DNA from: Clostridium sp. 26_22
Lineage (GTDB): Bacteria; Bacillota; Clostridia; TANB77; CAG-508
Assembly: GCA_001916005.1 (NCBI GenBank)
Contig: MNRP01000047.1
Coordinates: 1-32,917 of the forward strand
DNA length: 32,917 bases
Direction of reading: 5' to 3'
Below, in pieces: positions 1 through 6,932 of this stretch (position 1 is its first letter; every line of letters begins with the position of its first letter). Below the pieces are notes generated by a model. It ran no database searches. It saw only the letters and a list, made by a program, of their open reading frames with translations, and was not told the origin of the DNA. The position numbers and the translations under genes are program-made.

Positions 1-48
1 ATTATGTATGTAATTTAAAATTCAAAAGAAAAAAAGGAGGAAAAAACA

Positions 49-1212
49 TTGAAAAATGGAGAATTAAAAATTGCCAACGATAAGTTGACACATACAATGT
101 TAGCAAATGAGAAAAAGGGGATAACACTTATAGCCCTAGTAATAACAATAGTGATTTTATTAATTTTAGCAGGAATAAGTATAGCAACATTAAGTGGAGA
201 TAATGGATTGTTTACAAGTGCAAAAGAAGCAAAAAGGAAAACAATAAATGCACAAAATGAAGAAAATAAAATATTATCAGAATACTTAGAAGAAATAGAT
301 AAAAATTTAGCAGAAGGAGAAGAAAAAGAAGGAGATAATCTATTAATAAATAAAGTAAAAGTAGGAGATTATATAAAATACACACCAGATACAGCAAGTA
401 CAGAGAGTATAAACTCAATGATAACAGAGCTAGGAACATATTCTGGTTCTGCTGATAATACAACATCAACATTAACACAAGAAACAGGGTTAAATTGGAG
501 AGTACTAGATGTAAAAGATGGACAAGTAAGATTAATAAGTGAATTACCAACAACATCAACAATAACTTTAAGAGGATATAATGGATATAATAATGCAGTA
601 TATTTGTTAGATAAAACTTGTAAAACATTATATAACTCAAGTTTAGCAAGTAATGTGCAAAATGTAAAAATAGAAGATGTACAAAATAAAATGAAAATAA
701 CAGATTTTAGTACAATAGTTTCGGATTATGGAAAAACATTTGAACTATCATATAAATGCTATCCAAGTATTTTAGCACAAGAAAAAGGACAATTAGGAAA
801 TGGAACAGAAGGAAAACTAGGATTAAGCGAACAAACAGAAATAATAAATCAAACAGAAACAAATAGAGCAGATCCGTTAACAGTAAAATACACATACTGG
901 AATAAATCAATGACTAATACAGATTTTAAAGATGCAAAATATTATGAATTGTTTATAAATAACGGAAGTGATTACTCACCATATTGGATGTCATCTCGTT
1001 CCGTCTATAGTAATTCTTATGGTGCTCAATTCGGTTTACGCTATTGGTGGTTGAGCGACGTGTTATCTTACAACTTGTATAACTCTTATGGCGACTCTTA
1101 CCCCCATACCTTTGCTTTTCGCCCTATCATAACTCTAAACTCTAATGTCCAAATAGACACAGAAAATTCAGGAGATGGAACATCACCAAAATCAGCATAT
1201 TCCATAAAATAG
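49..1212 (+). CDS. Prepilin-like surface protein carrying a DGR variable repeat (DGR target)
   Basis: 387 residues from a TTG start 8 bases after a clear GGAGG. The N-terminus has a type III (prepilin peptidase) signal: a charged leader ending KKG at residues 22-24, then a hydrophobic stretch (about 25-48) and a Lys/Glu-rich helix. The usual Glu at mature position +5 is absent (Ala), so it may be a pseudopilin or simply membrane-tethered. The C-terminal ~80 residues contain a YWMSSR...FGLR...FRPIITL pattern, which I recognise from DUF6273-like/C-type-lectin-fold domains diversified by DGRs. Codon use changes there: CGT/CGC arginine codons replace AGA. Probable role is a surface ligand-binding protein whose binding face is or was hypermutated. 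The exact ligand is unknown. The MSL accessory gene and RT remnant immediately downstream support the DGR assignment. Confidence 0.72.
   Translation: MKNGELKIANDKLTHTMLANEKKGITLIALVITIVILLILAGISIATLSGDNGLFTSAKEAKRKTINAQNEENKILSEYLEEIDKNLAEGEEKEGDNLLINKVKVGDYIKYTPDTASTESINSMITELGTYSGSADNTTSTLTQETGLNWRVLDVKDGQVRLISELPTTSTITLRGYNGYNNAVYLLDKTCKTLYNSSLASNVQNVKIEDVQNKMKITDFSTIVSDYGKTFELSYKCYPSILAQEKGQLGNGTEGKLGLSEQTEIINQTETNRADPLTVKYTYWNKSMTNTDFKDAKYYELFINNGSDYSPYWMSSRSVYSNSYGAQFGLRYWWLSDVLSYNLYNSYGDSYPHTFAFRPIITLNSNVQIDTENSGDGTSPKSAYSIK
990..1150 (+). repeat. Candidate DGR variable repeat (VR)
   Basis: Composition changes abruptly inside the reading frame. By hand count the segment is about 41 % GC, against roughly 30 % on either side, and it uses CGT, CGC, TCC, CCC, GAC and AGC codons that are rare in the flanks. 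Many codons end in C or T at positions that in such VRs derive from AAC/AAT template codons. The segment ends in a conserved stretch encoding RPIITLNSN, in the position expected for the invariant end (IMH). No second copy (template repeat) is in the window, so the exact boundaries are inferred. Confidence 0.6.
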
Positions 1213-1243
1213 GCAGTGGTCATTGTAAACAAAATTAACACCA

Positions 1244-1262
1244 AGAAGGCCTTTGGACTTCT
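1244..1262 (+). promoter_or_regulatory. Small hairpin downstream of the VR
   Basis: AGAAG (1244-1248) pairs with CTTCT (1258-1262) and an inner CC/GG closes a TTT loop. It lies in a GC-richer spacer (about 1213-1275) between the target gene and the accessory gene. DGRs can have a hairpin just 3' of the VR that helps retrohoming. Here it is ~95 bases past the VR end, so the role is speculative. Confidence 0.3.
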
Positions 1263-1636
1263 CGGAAAAGCCGCAAATTAAAAAATATCAAAAAATGAGT
1301 ATAGTAAAAAATATTAAGCAAATACATCCAGAATATGTAGTACTTATAAAAATAGGAAAATTTTATTATAGCTATGGAAAAGATGCGTATATTATTTCAT
1401 ATATTTTCAACTATAAATTAAAAACAATAGAGGAAAATATAAAAGTATGCGCATTTCCTGTATCTATAACTAATAAAATATTAGCAAAGTTAGAAGAAAA
1501 TAAAATTAATTATTTATTAATAGATAGAAGAAATAATTATGATGTAGATAGCAAATTTAATAATAAGAATTTAAATAGATATAATGTTATATTGGAAAAA
1601 GCAACAAAATATATTAACGTGAAGAAAGAAGAATAG
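1253..1636 (+). CDS. MutS-I-like (MSL) DGR accessory protein
   Basis: 127 residues if started at TTG 1253 (AGAAGG upstream, but spacing of only 3-4 bases). An in-frame ATG at 1295 (residue 15) gives a 113-residue form that better matches my memory of the family but has no visible ribosome binding site. The core HPEYVVLIKIGKFYYSYGKDA followed by a CAFPVS segment and LLIDRRNNY resembles domain I of MutS without the rest of MutS. Such stand-alone MutS-like proteins are known as accessory genes next to some Firmicute DGR reverse transcriptases. Its biochemical role is not established. It sits between the VR-bearing gene and the RT remnant. Confidence 0.6.
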   Translation: MDFSEKPQIKKYQKMSIVKNIKQIHPEYVVLIKIGKFYYSYGKDAYIISYIFNYKLKTIEENIKVCAFPVSITNKILAKLEENKINYLLIDRRNNYDVDSKFNNKNLNRYNVILEKATKYINVKKEE

Positions 1637-1647
1637 TAAGCCAAAAT

Positions 1648-1833
1648 TTGCAAGATAAAGTAATAAATCATTTAGTAGCTCGCTATATATTGTACCCAGT
1701 AATTATGCCATGCTTAATAGATCAAAATGTGGCAAGTAGAAAAGGAAAAGGTACTAGTAAAGGTTTAAAATATGCAAAGGAATACAATAGAAAATGCAAA
1801 ATAAAATATAAAGATGCATTAGAATGGTGTTAG
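1648..1833 (+). pseudogene. Remnant of a DGR-type reverse transcriptase
   Basis: 61 codons beginning QDKVINHLVARYIL and continuing PCLIDQNVASRKGKGTSKG, which is the fingers-region signature of DGR-like reverse transcriptases (the R-K-G-K-G-T motif). The sequence then passes from RKCKIKY straight to KDALEW and stops. Intact relatives have the palm with its catalytic YxDD between comparable segments, so this looks like an internal deletion plus 3' loss. No ATG or ribosome binding site precedes it, and the N-terminal RT portion is also absent. It cannot be an active polymerase. Any continued diversification of the upstream VR would need an RT supplied elsewhere. Confidence 0.6.
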
Positions 1834-1910
1834 AATAGATATATAGACACAATTAATTGTTACAAAAGTTTGATAAAAAAATTTATTTGATCGGAAATTT
1901 ATTTGAAATA

Positions 1911-1947
1911 AAAAATATTCTAAATAGTTGCTATTTAGAATATTTTT
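1911..1947. terminator. Bidirectional-looking hairpin after the DGR remnant
   Basis: A perfect 17-bp stem (1911-1927 with 1931-1947) around a 3-base TTG loop. The stem has an A5 start and T5 end and is followed by AT-rich sequence. It separates the DGR remnant from the symporter gene. Confidence 0.6.
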
Positions 1948-1967
1948 ATTATATAATAGAAAAAATC

Positions 1968-1991
1968 CTCAAAATATAATTATATTTTGAG
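1968..1991. repeat. 24-bp perfect palindrome upstream of the symporter gene
   Basis: CTCAAAATATA and its exact complement meet without a loop. It lies 51 bases before the symporter start codon. It may be an operator-like dyad or a second weak hairpin; nothing in the sequence decides which. Confidence 0.4.
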
Positions 1992-2041
1992 TTACCATCA
2001 AAAGTTTGCAAATAAAAAAGCAAATAGGAAGAGGTAGTATT

Positions 2042-3304
2042 ATGAAAAAATTTTTATCAAATTACAAATCAACAATTATTCTTTTAGTTGCTATAATTGT
2101 TGGTAGTATCATTGGAATCATTTTCAAAGAAAAAGCAACTATACTAAGCCCACTGGGTGATTTATTCTTAAATCTATTATTAGTTATAATAATTCCACTA
2201 ATATTTTTAAACATAACAACAGCAATATCAAAAATGAAACAGCCAAAAAGAATAGGAAAAATAATTGGCTCAATATTACTAATATTTGTAATAACATCAG
2301 TAATAGCAGTATTAATAGGATTTGCAAGCACATATTTTATAAAACTTGTAAATACTGAAGATGGAGAAAAAATAAAAGCTTCATTAGAAGAAATGACAAC
2401 AACAGAAGAAACAGACAATGAAGATGATATGACTATTGCAGATAGAACAGTAAAATTACTTACTGTAAACGATTTTTCAAAGCTATTTTCTAAAGATAAT
2501 ATAATAGCACTTTTAGTGTTTTCTATAATAGTAGGAATAGCAATAAATATGTCTGGAGAAAATGGAGAACCATTTAGAAAAGTGCTAGAATCAGCAAATA
2601 GTGTTATGGAAAATATAGTAAAAATTATAATGTATTATGCACCAATAGGATTAGGATGTTATATGGCATCATTTATCGGAACATTTGGTACATCAATAGC
2701 AGTAGGCTATTTAAAAACATTTTTAGTATATTTGGCAATTGCAATATTATATTATTTTATAATGTATAGCATATATGCTTTTATAGCAGGAGGAAAAAAA
2801 GGATTTAAGGCATTTTGGAAACATGTTATACCAGCAACAGTAACAGCTATGGGAACATGTTCAAGTGCAGCATGTATTCCAATAAATATAGAATCAACAA
2901 AGAAAATGGGAGTTTCAGATGATATTGCAGAAACAACTATACCTTTAGGAACAAGTTTCCACAAAGATGGATCTATAATAGGTTCTGTATTTAAAATAAT
3001 GTTTTTAGTAGGATTATTTGGAACAAGTTTAGCAACGGCCGGAGATATTTTCTGGGTTTTAGGAATAGCATTACTTGCAAATTTGTTAATTACAGCAGTT
3101 CCAATAGGTGGTGGAACAATATCAGAAATGCTTATTATAACAATGATGGGTTATCCAGTTGCAGTGTTGCCAATTTTAACAATAATAGCAACAATAATAG
3201 ATATGCCAGCAACAGTTTTAAATGTTATTGGAGATGATGTTTCTTCAATGATGGTAGCTAGAATTGTTGATGGAAAAGAATGGAATAAAAGTAGTGAAGA
3301 ATAA
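2042..3304 (+). CDS. Dicarboxylate/amino acid:cation symporter (DAACS family)
   Basis: 420 residues from ATG 2042, preceded by AGGAAGAGG; an in-frame TTG further upstream has no binding site. The protein has eight or more hydrophobic segments. It carries the family landmarks: a serine-rich loop TCSSAACIP (about residue 280), GTSFHKDGS, IPIGGGTISE, and a C-terminal MPATVLNVIGDD corresponding to the NVxGD substrate/sodium site. This family imports glutamate, aspartate, C4-dicarboxylates or Ser/Thr with Na+ or H+. The residues visible do not let me pick the substrate. An unusually acidic, Thr/Glu-rich loop (about residues 118-136) sits between early membrane helices. It is a single-gene unit bounded by hairpins on both sides. 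Confidence 0.88.
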   Translation: MKKFLSNYKSTIILLVAIIVGSIIGIIFKEKATILSPLGDLFLNLLLVIIIPLIFLNITTAISKMKQPKRIGKIIGSILLIFVITSVIAVLIGFASTYFIKLVNTEDGEKIKASLEEMTTTEETDNEDDMTIADRTVKLLTVNDFSKLFSKDNIIALLVFSIIVGIAINMSGENGEPFRKVLESANSVMENIVKIIMYYAPIGLGCYMASFIGTFGTSIAVGYLKTFLVYLAIAILYYFIMYSIYAFIAGGKKGFKAFWKHVIPATVTAMGTCSSAACIPINIESTKKMGVSDDIAETTIPLGTSFHKDGSIIGSVFKIMFLVGLFGTSLATAGDIFWVLGIALLANLLITAVPIGGGTISEMLIITMMGYPVAVLPILTIIATIIDMPATVLNVIGDDVSSMMVARIVDGKEWNKSSEE

Positions 3305-3334
3305 AATTAGATAATGAATAATAGATATATTAAG

Positions 3335-3377
3335 AAAAAAAGAATTTCTAGCAGTTAATAGTTAGAAATTCTTTTTT
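3335..3377. terminator. Bidirectional terminator between the convergent symporter gene and dgt
   Basis: AAAAAAGAATTTCTA (to 3350) pairs with TAGAAATTCTTTTTT (3363-3377) around a 12-base loop. The A-run on the left and T-run on the right let it serve both converging genes. Confidence 0.8.
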
Positions 3378-3397
3378 ATGATATTTTAGATATAATA

Positions 3398-4573
3398 CTA
3401 AAAATGTATAATTTCATTGTATATTTCAATAGCAAAATTATCTGTCATACCAGAAATATAATAAATAATTGCTTTATAAAAATCTTTTTCATTGTCGATT
3501 GAAAATAAAACTTTATTTTTTAATCTTAAATTTTCTCTATTATCAAAATCATAATAATCATTAATGAAATTTATAAAACCTTTGCATAAATTTGGGTAGA
3601 TGTCAGAAACATCATTCAATTTATTTAAAGTATTTTGACCATCATACATAGATTTTAAAAGATTATAAATTTCATTTATTACCACTCTAAAGTATCTTGT
3701 TGAAGGCTTTATTCTATTAGAAGCATAGATATATTTATAATTAAAAGCTTTTATTCTATTCATTAAATTTAAAGCATTTTCTGATAAACATAATCCTTTT
3801 TCTGGGGAAGAATTTTCACATAAATCATATATTAAATTATTAATTAAGTTAGTATTATTAATAATATCTTCTTCGCCAGGAATATCTTTAAATATTTTTA
3901 AAGTTATGGCATCTTCTATATCACGGCAAAGATAAGAAATTTTATCAGAAATTTTTACAACACAACCTTCCCAAGTATATGGTGCATATTGATTAGGAAA
4001 TTTGTAATCATTTAAATCAATGAATTCATTTCTTGGTTTTAAACAATTTTCATCAATTTCGCCACAATGAGAAATGATACCATCTCTTACTGCATATGTT
4101 AAATCTAGATTTTGTTTAAATCTTTCTGTATCTTCTAGTAATTCTATATTATCAACAAGTTCTAGCCCATTCTTTTCATGCCAAAAACTTATTCCTAAAT
4201 CTCTATTAGAAATCTCAGACAATATTTTTTCTCCTTCATGGCCAAAAGGGCTATGACCTACATCATGTGCTACTGCTATGGCTTTTGTTAATTCTGTATT
4301 TAAACCTAAGTTTTTAGCAATTGTGTAGCTTATAGATTCAACATGAGTTACATGTTCTATTCTTGTACAAATATGGTCATTTTCAGGTGAAAAGAATACT
4401 TGAGTTTTATGTTTTAATCTTCTATATGCTGTGCTATGTATTATTCTTGTATAGTCTCTTTCAAATTCACTTCTCATAAAATTATTCCTATTATATAGTG
4501 GTGATTCTCTAGATATTATTTTGTTCCAATTTGGGTTATTTTCATTTGCTGAGTATTTTTCAAATTTTTTCAT
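3398..4573 (-). CDS. dgt: dGTPase-like HD-domain triphosphohydrolase
   Basis: 391 residues. ATG at 4573 lies behind GGAGG on the minus strand. The N-terminal region RLKHKTQVFF...RIEHVTHVESIS followed by AHDVGHSPFGHEGE (His74, His103, Asp104) is the metal-binding HD signature of dGTP triphosphohydrolases, with the fourth ligand probably the Asp in KISDKISY (about 213). These enzymes split dNTPs to a deoxynucleoside and tripolyphosphate, helping to balance nucleotide pools. The length fits the family. It has its own promoter (4598-4626) and is monocistronic, ending at the shared terminator. The substrate range (dGTP only, or several dNTPs) cannot be read from sequence. Confidence 0.9.
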   Translation of the reverse strand: MKKFEKYSANENNPNWNKIISRESPLYNRNNFMRSEFERDYTRIIHSTAYRRLKHKTQVFFSPENDHICTRIEHVTHVESISYTIAKNLGLNTELTKAIAVAHDVGHSPFGHEGEKILSEISNRDLGISFWHEKNGLELVDNIELLEDTERFKQNLDLTYAVRDGIISHCGEIDENCLKPRNEFIDLNDYKFPNQYAPYTWEGCVVKISDKISYLCRDIEDAITLKIFKDIPGEEDIINNTNLINNLIYDLCENSSPEKGLCLSENALNLMNRIKAFNYKYIYASNRIKPSTRYFRVVINEIYNLLKSMYDGQNTLNKLNDVSDIYPNLCKGFINFINDYYDFDNRENLRLKNKVLFSIDNEKDFYKAIIYYISGMTDNFAIEIYNEIIHF

Positions 4574-4597
4574 TTTTGCCTCCTTGATTATAGGTTT

Positions 4598-4626
4598 ATT
4601 ATATTATATTTTTGGCTTTTTTTCAA
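4598..4626 (-). promoter_or_regulatory. Sigma-A promoter for dgt
   Basis: Reading the minus strand: TTGAAA (4626-4621), a 17-base spacer, TATAAT (4603-4598), about 25 bases before the start codon. Confidence 0.65.
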
Positions 4627-4660
4627 TTTATTTTGTATATTTTGTAGGACACATAAAGAA

Positions 4661-4700
4661 AAACTTTTCAATATCAAATTTTATTAATATTGAAAAGTTT
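4661..4700 (-). terminator. Terminator of the XRE regulator unit
   Basis: AAACTTTTCAATAT (4661-4674) pairs with ATATTGAAAAGTTT (4687-4700). On the minus strand the hairpin follows the XRE stop by 13 bases and leads into a T-rich run. Confidence 0.7.
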
Positions 4701-4713
4701 TTTTAGGAAATAA

Positions 4714-5046
4714 TTACATTTTACTCTTATTAAAAAATACTATTAAATTTTCAATAGTTTCTTTATCTCTTTTTGAAAGTTTATCAAAACCGGCTAAAGA
4801 ATATTCCATACTCTTATTCTCTTTTGTATTTATATAATTACAAAAAATTTGGTCTAAACCGATTTTAAAAATATTGCAAATTTTTATTAAAACTTCATAA
4901 GATGGTTTAGACTTATCTTGTTCTATATCACTTATATATCTAACAGAAACTTCAATTTCTTCTGCTAGTTTTTCTTGAGTATAGCCATTGCTTTTTCTAA
5001 TTTTTTGTATATTTTTACCAATTTTTATTAAACTTGCTTTTCTCAT
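4714..5046 (-). CDS. XRE-family helix-turn-helix transcriptional regulator
   Basis: 110 residues; ATG at 5046 with AGGTGG upstream. Residues ~8-65 (IGKNIQKIRKSNGYTQEKLAEEIEVSVRYISDIEQDKSKPS) form a classical Cro/C1-type HTH: TQEKLAEEIEVS is the first helix pair and RYISDIEQ the recognition region. The C-terminal ~40 residues (a short helical segment ending in KSKM) have no recognised sensor domain. It lies 86 bases downstream of a Spo0E-like peptide on the same strand with no terminator between, so they may be cotranscribed. That would fit a developmental or growth-phase role, but the target genes are unknown. Confidence 0.85.
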   Translation of the reverse strand: MRKASLIKIGKNIQKIRKSNGYTQEKLAEEIEVSVRYISDIEQDKSKPSYEVLIKICNIFKIGLDQIFCNYINTKENKSMEYSLAGFDKLSKRDKETIENLIVFFNKSKM

Positions 5047-5132
5047 TTATACCACCTAACTTTTTTGTTTATATTATCAAAATTTTTAAATTGTATAAAT
5101 GAATTATATTTGTACTATATACTATTTAAATT

Positions 5133-5273
5133 CTATTTAAAATCTTTTAGATATTCTTGTAATAATAAATCAAGCTCTTTTCTTTTTGCGTCAATATTGC
5201 TTTTTTCTCCATTTTTAATCATTATTTCTATTTCTTTTAAGAGCTCAGAAATTTGATTTTCTAAATTTTTCAT
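5133..5273 (-). CDS. Spo0E-like small protein (putative aspartyl-phosphate phosphatase)
   Basis: 46 residues; ATG at 5273 is preceded by GAGGTGG. The sequence is two helices joined by a short Asn/Gly-containing turn and ends AKRKELDLLLQEYLK. This resembles the Spo0E signature (S-x-x-L-D-x-L-I-x-x-Y), although the usual Ser is replaced. Spo0E proteins dephosphorylate Spo0A~P and delay sporulation. The loss of the canonical Ser makes this assignment weaker than for the second copy at 23803. It has its own promoter (5318-5346) and is followed by the XRE gene. Confidence 0.55.
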   Translation of the reverse strand: MKNLENQISELLKEIEIMIKNGEKSNIDAKRKELDLLLQEYLKDFK

Positions 5274-5317
5274 TTATACCACCTCGTCTTTGGTTTTATC
5301 TTTTACTTTTTTTTAAT

Positions 5318-5346
5318 ATTTTATACAATATTTACTGATATGTCAA
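5318..5346 (-). promoter_or_regulatory. Sigma-A promoter for the Spo0E-like/XRE unit
   Basis: Minus strand: TTGACA (5346-5341), a 17-base spacer, TAAAAT (5323-5318). Confidence 0.6.
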
Positions 5347-5392
5347 TATTGATTTCTGATAATGTGAAGTGTTAATTTTTGTATAAATTTAA

Positions 5393-5421
5393 TTGAAATC
5401 TAAAATTCAAAATGATATAAT
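5393..5421 (+). promoter_or_regulatory. Sigma-A promoter for the acidic peptide/guanylate-kinase-like unit
   Basis: TTGAAA (5393-5398), 17 bases, TATAAT (5416-5421). The ribosome binding site AGGAGG of the first gene follows within 15 bases, so the leader is very short. Confidence 0.65.
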
Positions 5422-5443
5422 ACAGTCCAGGAGGAATAAAAAA

Positions 5444-5563
5444 ATGTTTAACTTAGTAAAAGATGATTTCGATGAAAACATGGATGATATAATGAACTCA
5501 ATAAATAAAATAATAAATGATGAAAACGAAGAAAAAGAAGAAAATAAAAAAGATAAGGAATAA
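5444..5563 (+). CDS. Acidic 39-residue peptide of unknown function
   Basis: ATG at 5444 follows AGGAGG at normal spacing. The product begins MFNLVKDDFDENMDDIMNSI and ends in an alternating Glu/Lys/Asn tail, so it is highly charged, probably helical, with no membrane segment. The stop is only 3 bases before the guanylate-kinase-like start, so the two are translationally linked. I recognise no family. The strong binding site and dedicated promoter argue that it is expressed. Confidence 0.6.
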   Translation: MFNLVKDDFDENMDDIMNSINKIINDENEEKEENKKDKE

Positions 5564-5566
5564 AAA

Positions 5567-6157
5567 ATGAAAATAATATATTTAATAGGAAAAAGTTCAG
5601 TTGGAAAAGATACAATATATAAAAAAATAAAGGAAAAAATCAACATAGAGCCATATGTGTTGTATACAACAAGACCAATTAGAACAGGCGAAAAAGATGG
5701 TATAGACTATAATTTTCTAAGCAACGAAAAAATGAATTATAATTTAAAAGAAGAAAAATCAAATATTATAGAATACAGAACATACAATACAGTATATGGA
5801 CCATGGACATATGCTACAATAAAAGATTCACAATTTGAAAAACAAAATGACTTATTGATGGAAGGAACTCTAGAATCTTATAATGCTGTGAAAAGATATT
5901 TTGAAAATGAAGATAAAATTACAGTAATTCCAATCTATATAGAAGTTGATGATGGAATAAGATTAGAAAGAGCATTAAAAAGAGAAAGACAACAAGAAAA
6001 GCCTAAATATGAAGAAATGTGTAGAAGATTTTTAGCGGATAGTGTCGATTTTTCAGAAGAAAAAATACGTGAAAGCCAAATAACAAAACGTTTTGAAAAT
6101 ATAAATGTAGATAAATGTGTAAATGAAATTATAGAATATATAAGCAAAATTGATTAA
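5567..6157 (+). CDS. Guanylate-kinase-like P-loop protein
   Basis: 196 residues. It starts with a beta strand and P-loop GKSSVGKDT (residues 8-16), then LYTTRPIRTGEKDGIDYNFLS, matching the GMP-binding TTRxxRxGExxGxDYxF block of guanylate kinase. Later segments EYRTYNTVYGPWTYAT and LMEGTL parallel the acceptor-site strand. Asp-Thr in the P-loop (KDT rather than the usual KST/GT) and the divergent C-terminal half suggest a paralogue rather than the housekeeping Gmk. It is likely a nucleoside monophosphate kinase, substrate uncertain. It follows an acidic peptide by 3 bases and precedes the OLE RNA promoter by about 100 bases. Confidence 0.75.
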   Translation: MKIIYLIGKSSVGKDTIYKKIKEKINIEPYVLYTTRPIRTGEKDGIDYNFLSNEKMNYNLKEEKSNIIEYRTYNTVYGPWTYATIKDSQFEKQNDLLMEGTLESYNAVKRYFENEDKITVIPIYIEVDDGIRLERALKRERQQEKPKYEEMCRRFLADSVDFSEEKIRESQITKRFENINVDKCVNEIIEYISKID

Positions 6158-6254
6158 AACAGAGATTAAATTAGAAATAATCAGAAAACAAGAGAAAAAT
6201 AATATATTTTAGATACTAAAATCTAAAACAAACAAAAAGAAACCAAAAAAGCAA

Positions 6255-6283
6255 TTGGAATATTTCAAAAAATCCTGTATAAT
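6255..6283 (+). promoter_or_regulatory. Sigma-A promoter of the OLE RNA
   Basis: TTGGAA (6255-6260), a 17-base spacer, TATAAT (6278-6283). Predicted transcription start is near 6290, which is where the structured sequence begins. Confidence 0.65.
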
Positions 6284-6289
6284 ATTAAT

Positions 6290-6914
6290 TGATGGTGCAT
6301 TATTCTAGTCGTACTTAAGTTTATGAGGGTGGGGCTAAAAATCCACTAAAGGGCACATCGTTGAAGTTTCTTGTTTGTGCGCGAAATGCCAGTTTTGTGT
6401 GTATTCAGGGAGTAAAGAGGTTAGGGTAATATATAATGGCATATATGTGATTCCCTAATTTCGCGGAGGCTTAAATAGATTTAAGTTAAACCTATGTTGA
6501 GTGCCAAGACACAAAATACATAGTGTAGCCTGTCTCGAGTGAGTGTATTGGGATTAGTTTATACGGAGTAAAAATTATTTTGGCCAAATGTTTTTTACTT
6601 TAACTTATGAAATTTCACTTGCAAAAAAGACTAGTAAACTTGTAAAAGTATGTTAAGGAAAACTTCTAGAATGTTTGCTTTGCCAAAAGCTTGAAAATCT
6701 AGGGATTAAGGTACGGATTTAAGTGGCGATCTGGTGACTAAAAATTAGTTATTTCCCTTAAACGGAAACGGCTATAACAGTAATGTTAAGCGGGAAATAG
6801 AGAAATTCAACCAGACCTAAACCGTAAAATTTACTTAGATTTTTACCATCTAAAACTTTAATTAAGAAATAGAAAATTAAGTTAAAGGCAAGCATAAAAG
6901 CTTGTCTTAATTTT
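6290..6914 (+). ncRNA. ole: OLE RNA (ornate, large, extremophilic RNA)
   Basis: About 625 bases with no coding potential and clearly higher GC patches than the surroundings. Long-range helices nest correctly. 5' part: CGCGAAA 6380-6386 with 6459-6465 enclosing TTAGGG 6421-6426 with 6453-6458, and CTATGT 6492-6497 with 6518-6523. 3' part: 6694-6701 with 6836-6843, enclosing TACGG 6712-6716 with 6822-6826, TCTGGT 6730-6735 with 6810-6815 and ATTTCCC 6751-6757 with 6792-6798. It ends with a hairpin (6873-6914). Length, promoter position and location directly upstream of oapA match OLE RNA, a membrane-associated ribonucleoprotein RNA linked to stress tolerance. The name rests on size, structure and neighbour, not on a covariance-model hit. 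Confidence 0.82.
6873..6914 (+). terminator. 3'-terminal hairpin of the OLE RNA
   Basis: AAAATTAAG (6873-6881) pairs with CTTAATTTT (6906-6914), and an inner CAAGC/GCTTG adds to the stem. It lies just before the oapA ribosome binding site (AAGGAAGAGG), so it may terminate part of the transcripts while letting others read into oapA. Confidence 0.5.
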
Positions 6915-6932
6915 ATAAAGGAAGAGGAAAAA

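Noticed and set aside
2006..2041. Longer N-terminus for the symporter from an upstream TTG
   Set aside because: The AGGAAGAGG binding site lies inside it, at correct spacing for ATG 2042.
6207..6228. TTTTAGAT/ATCTAAAA hairpin as terminator of the guanylate-kinase-like gene
   Set aside because: The stem is AT-only and no T-run follows, so the evidence is too weak to call it a terminator.
6290..6914. tmRNA, RNase P RNA or a group II intron as the identity of the large RNA
   Set aside because: The length is too great for tmRNA or RNase P and their conserved ends are not visible. No intron-encoded protein or domain V is seen. The adjacent OapA-like gene fits OLE instead.
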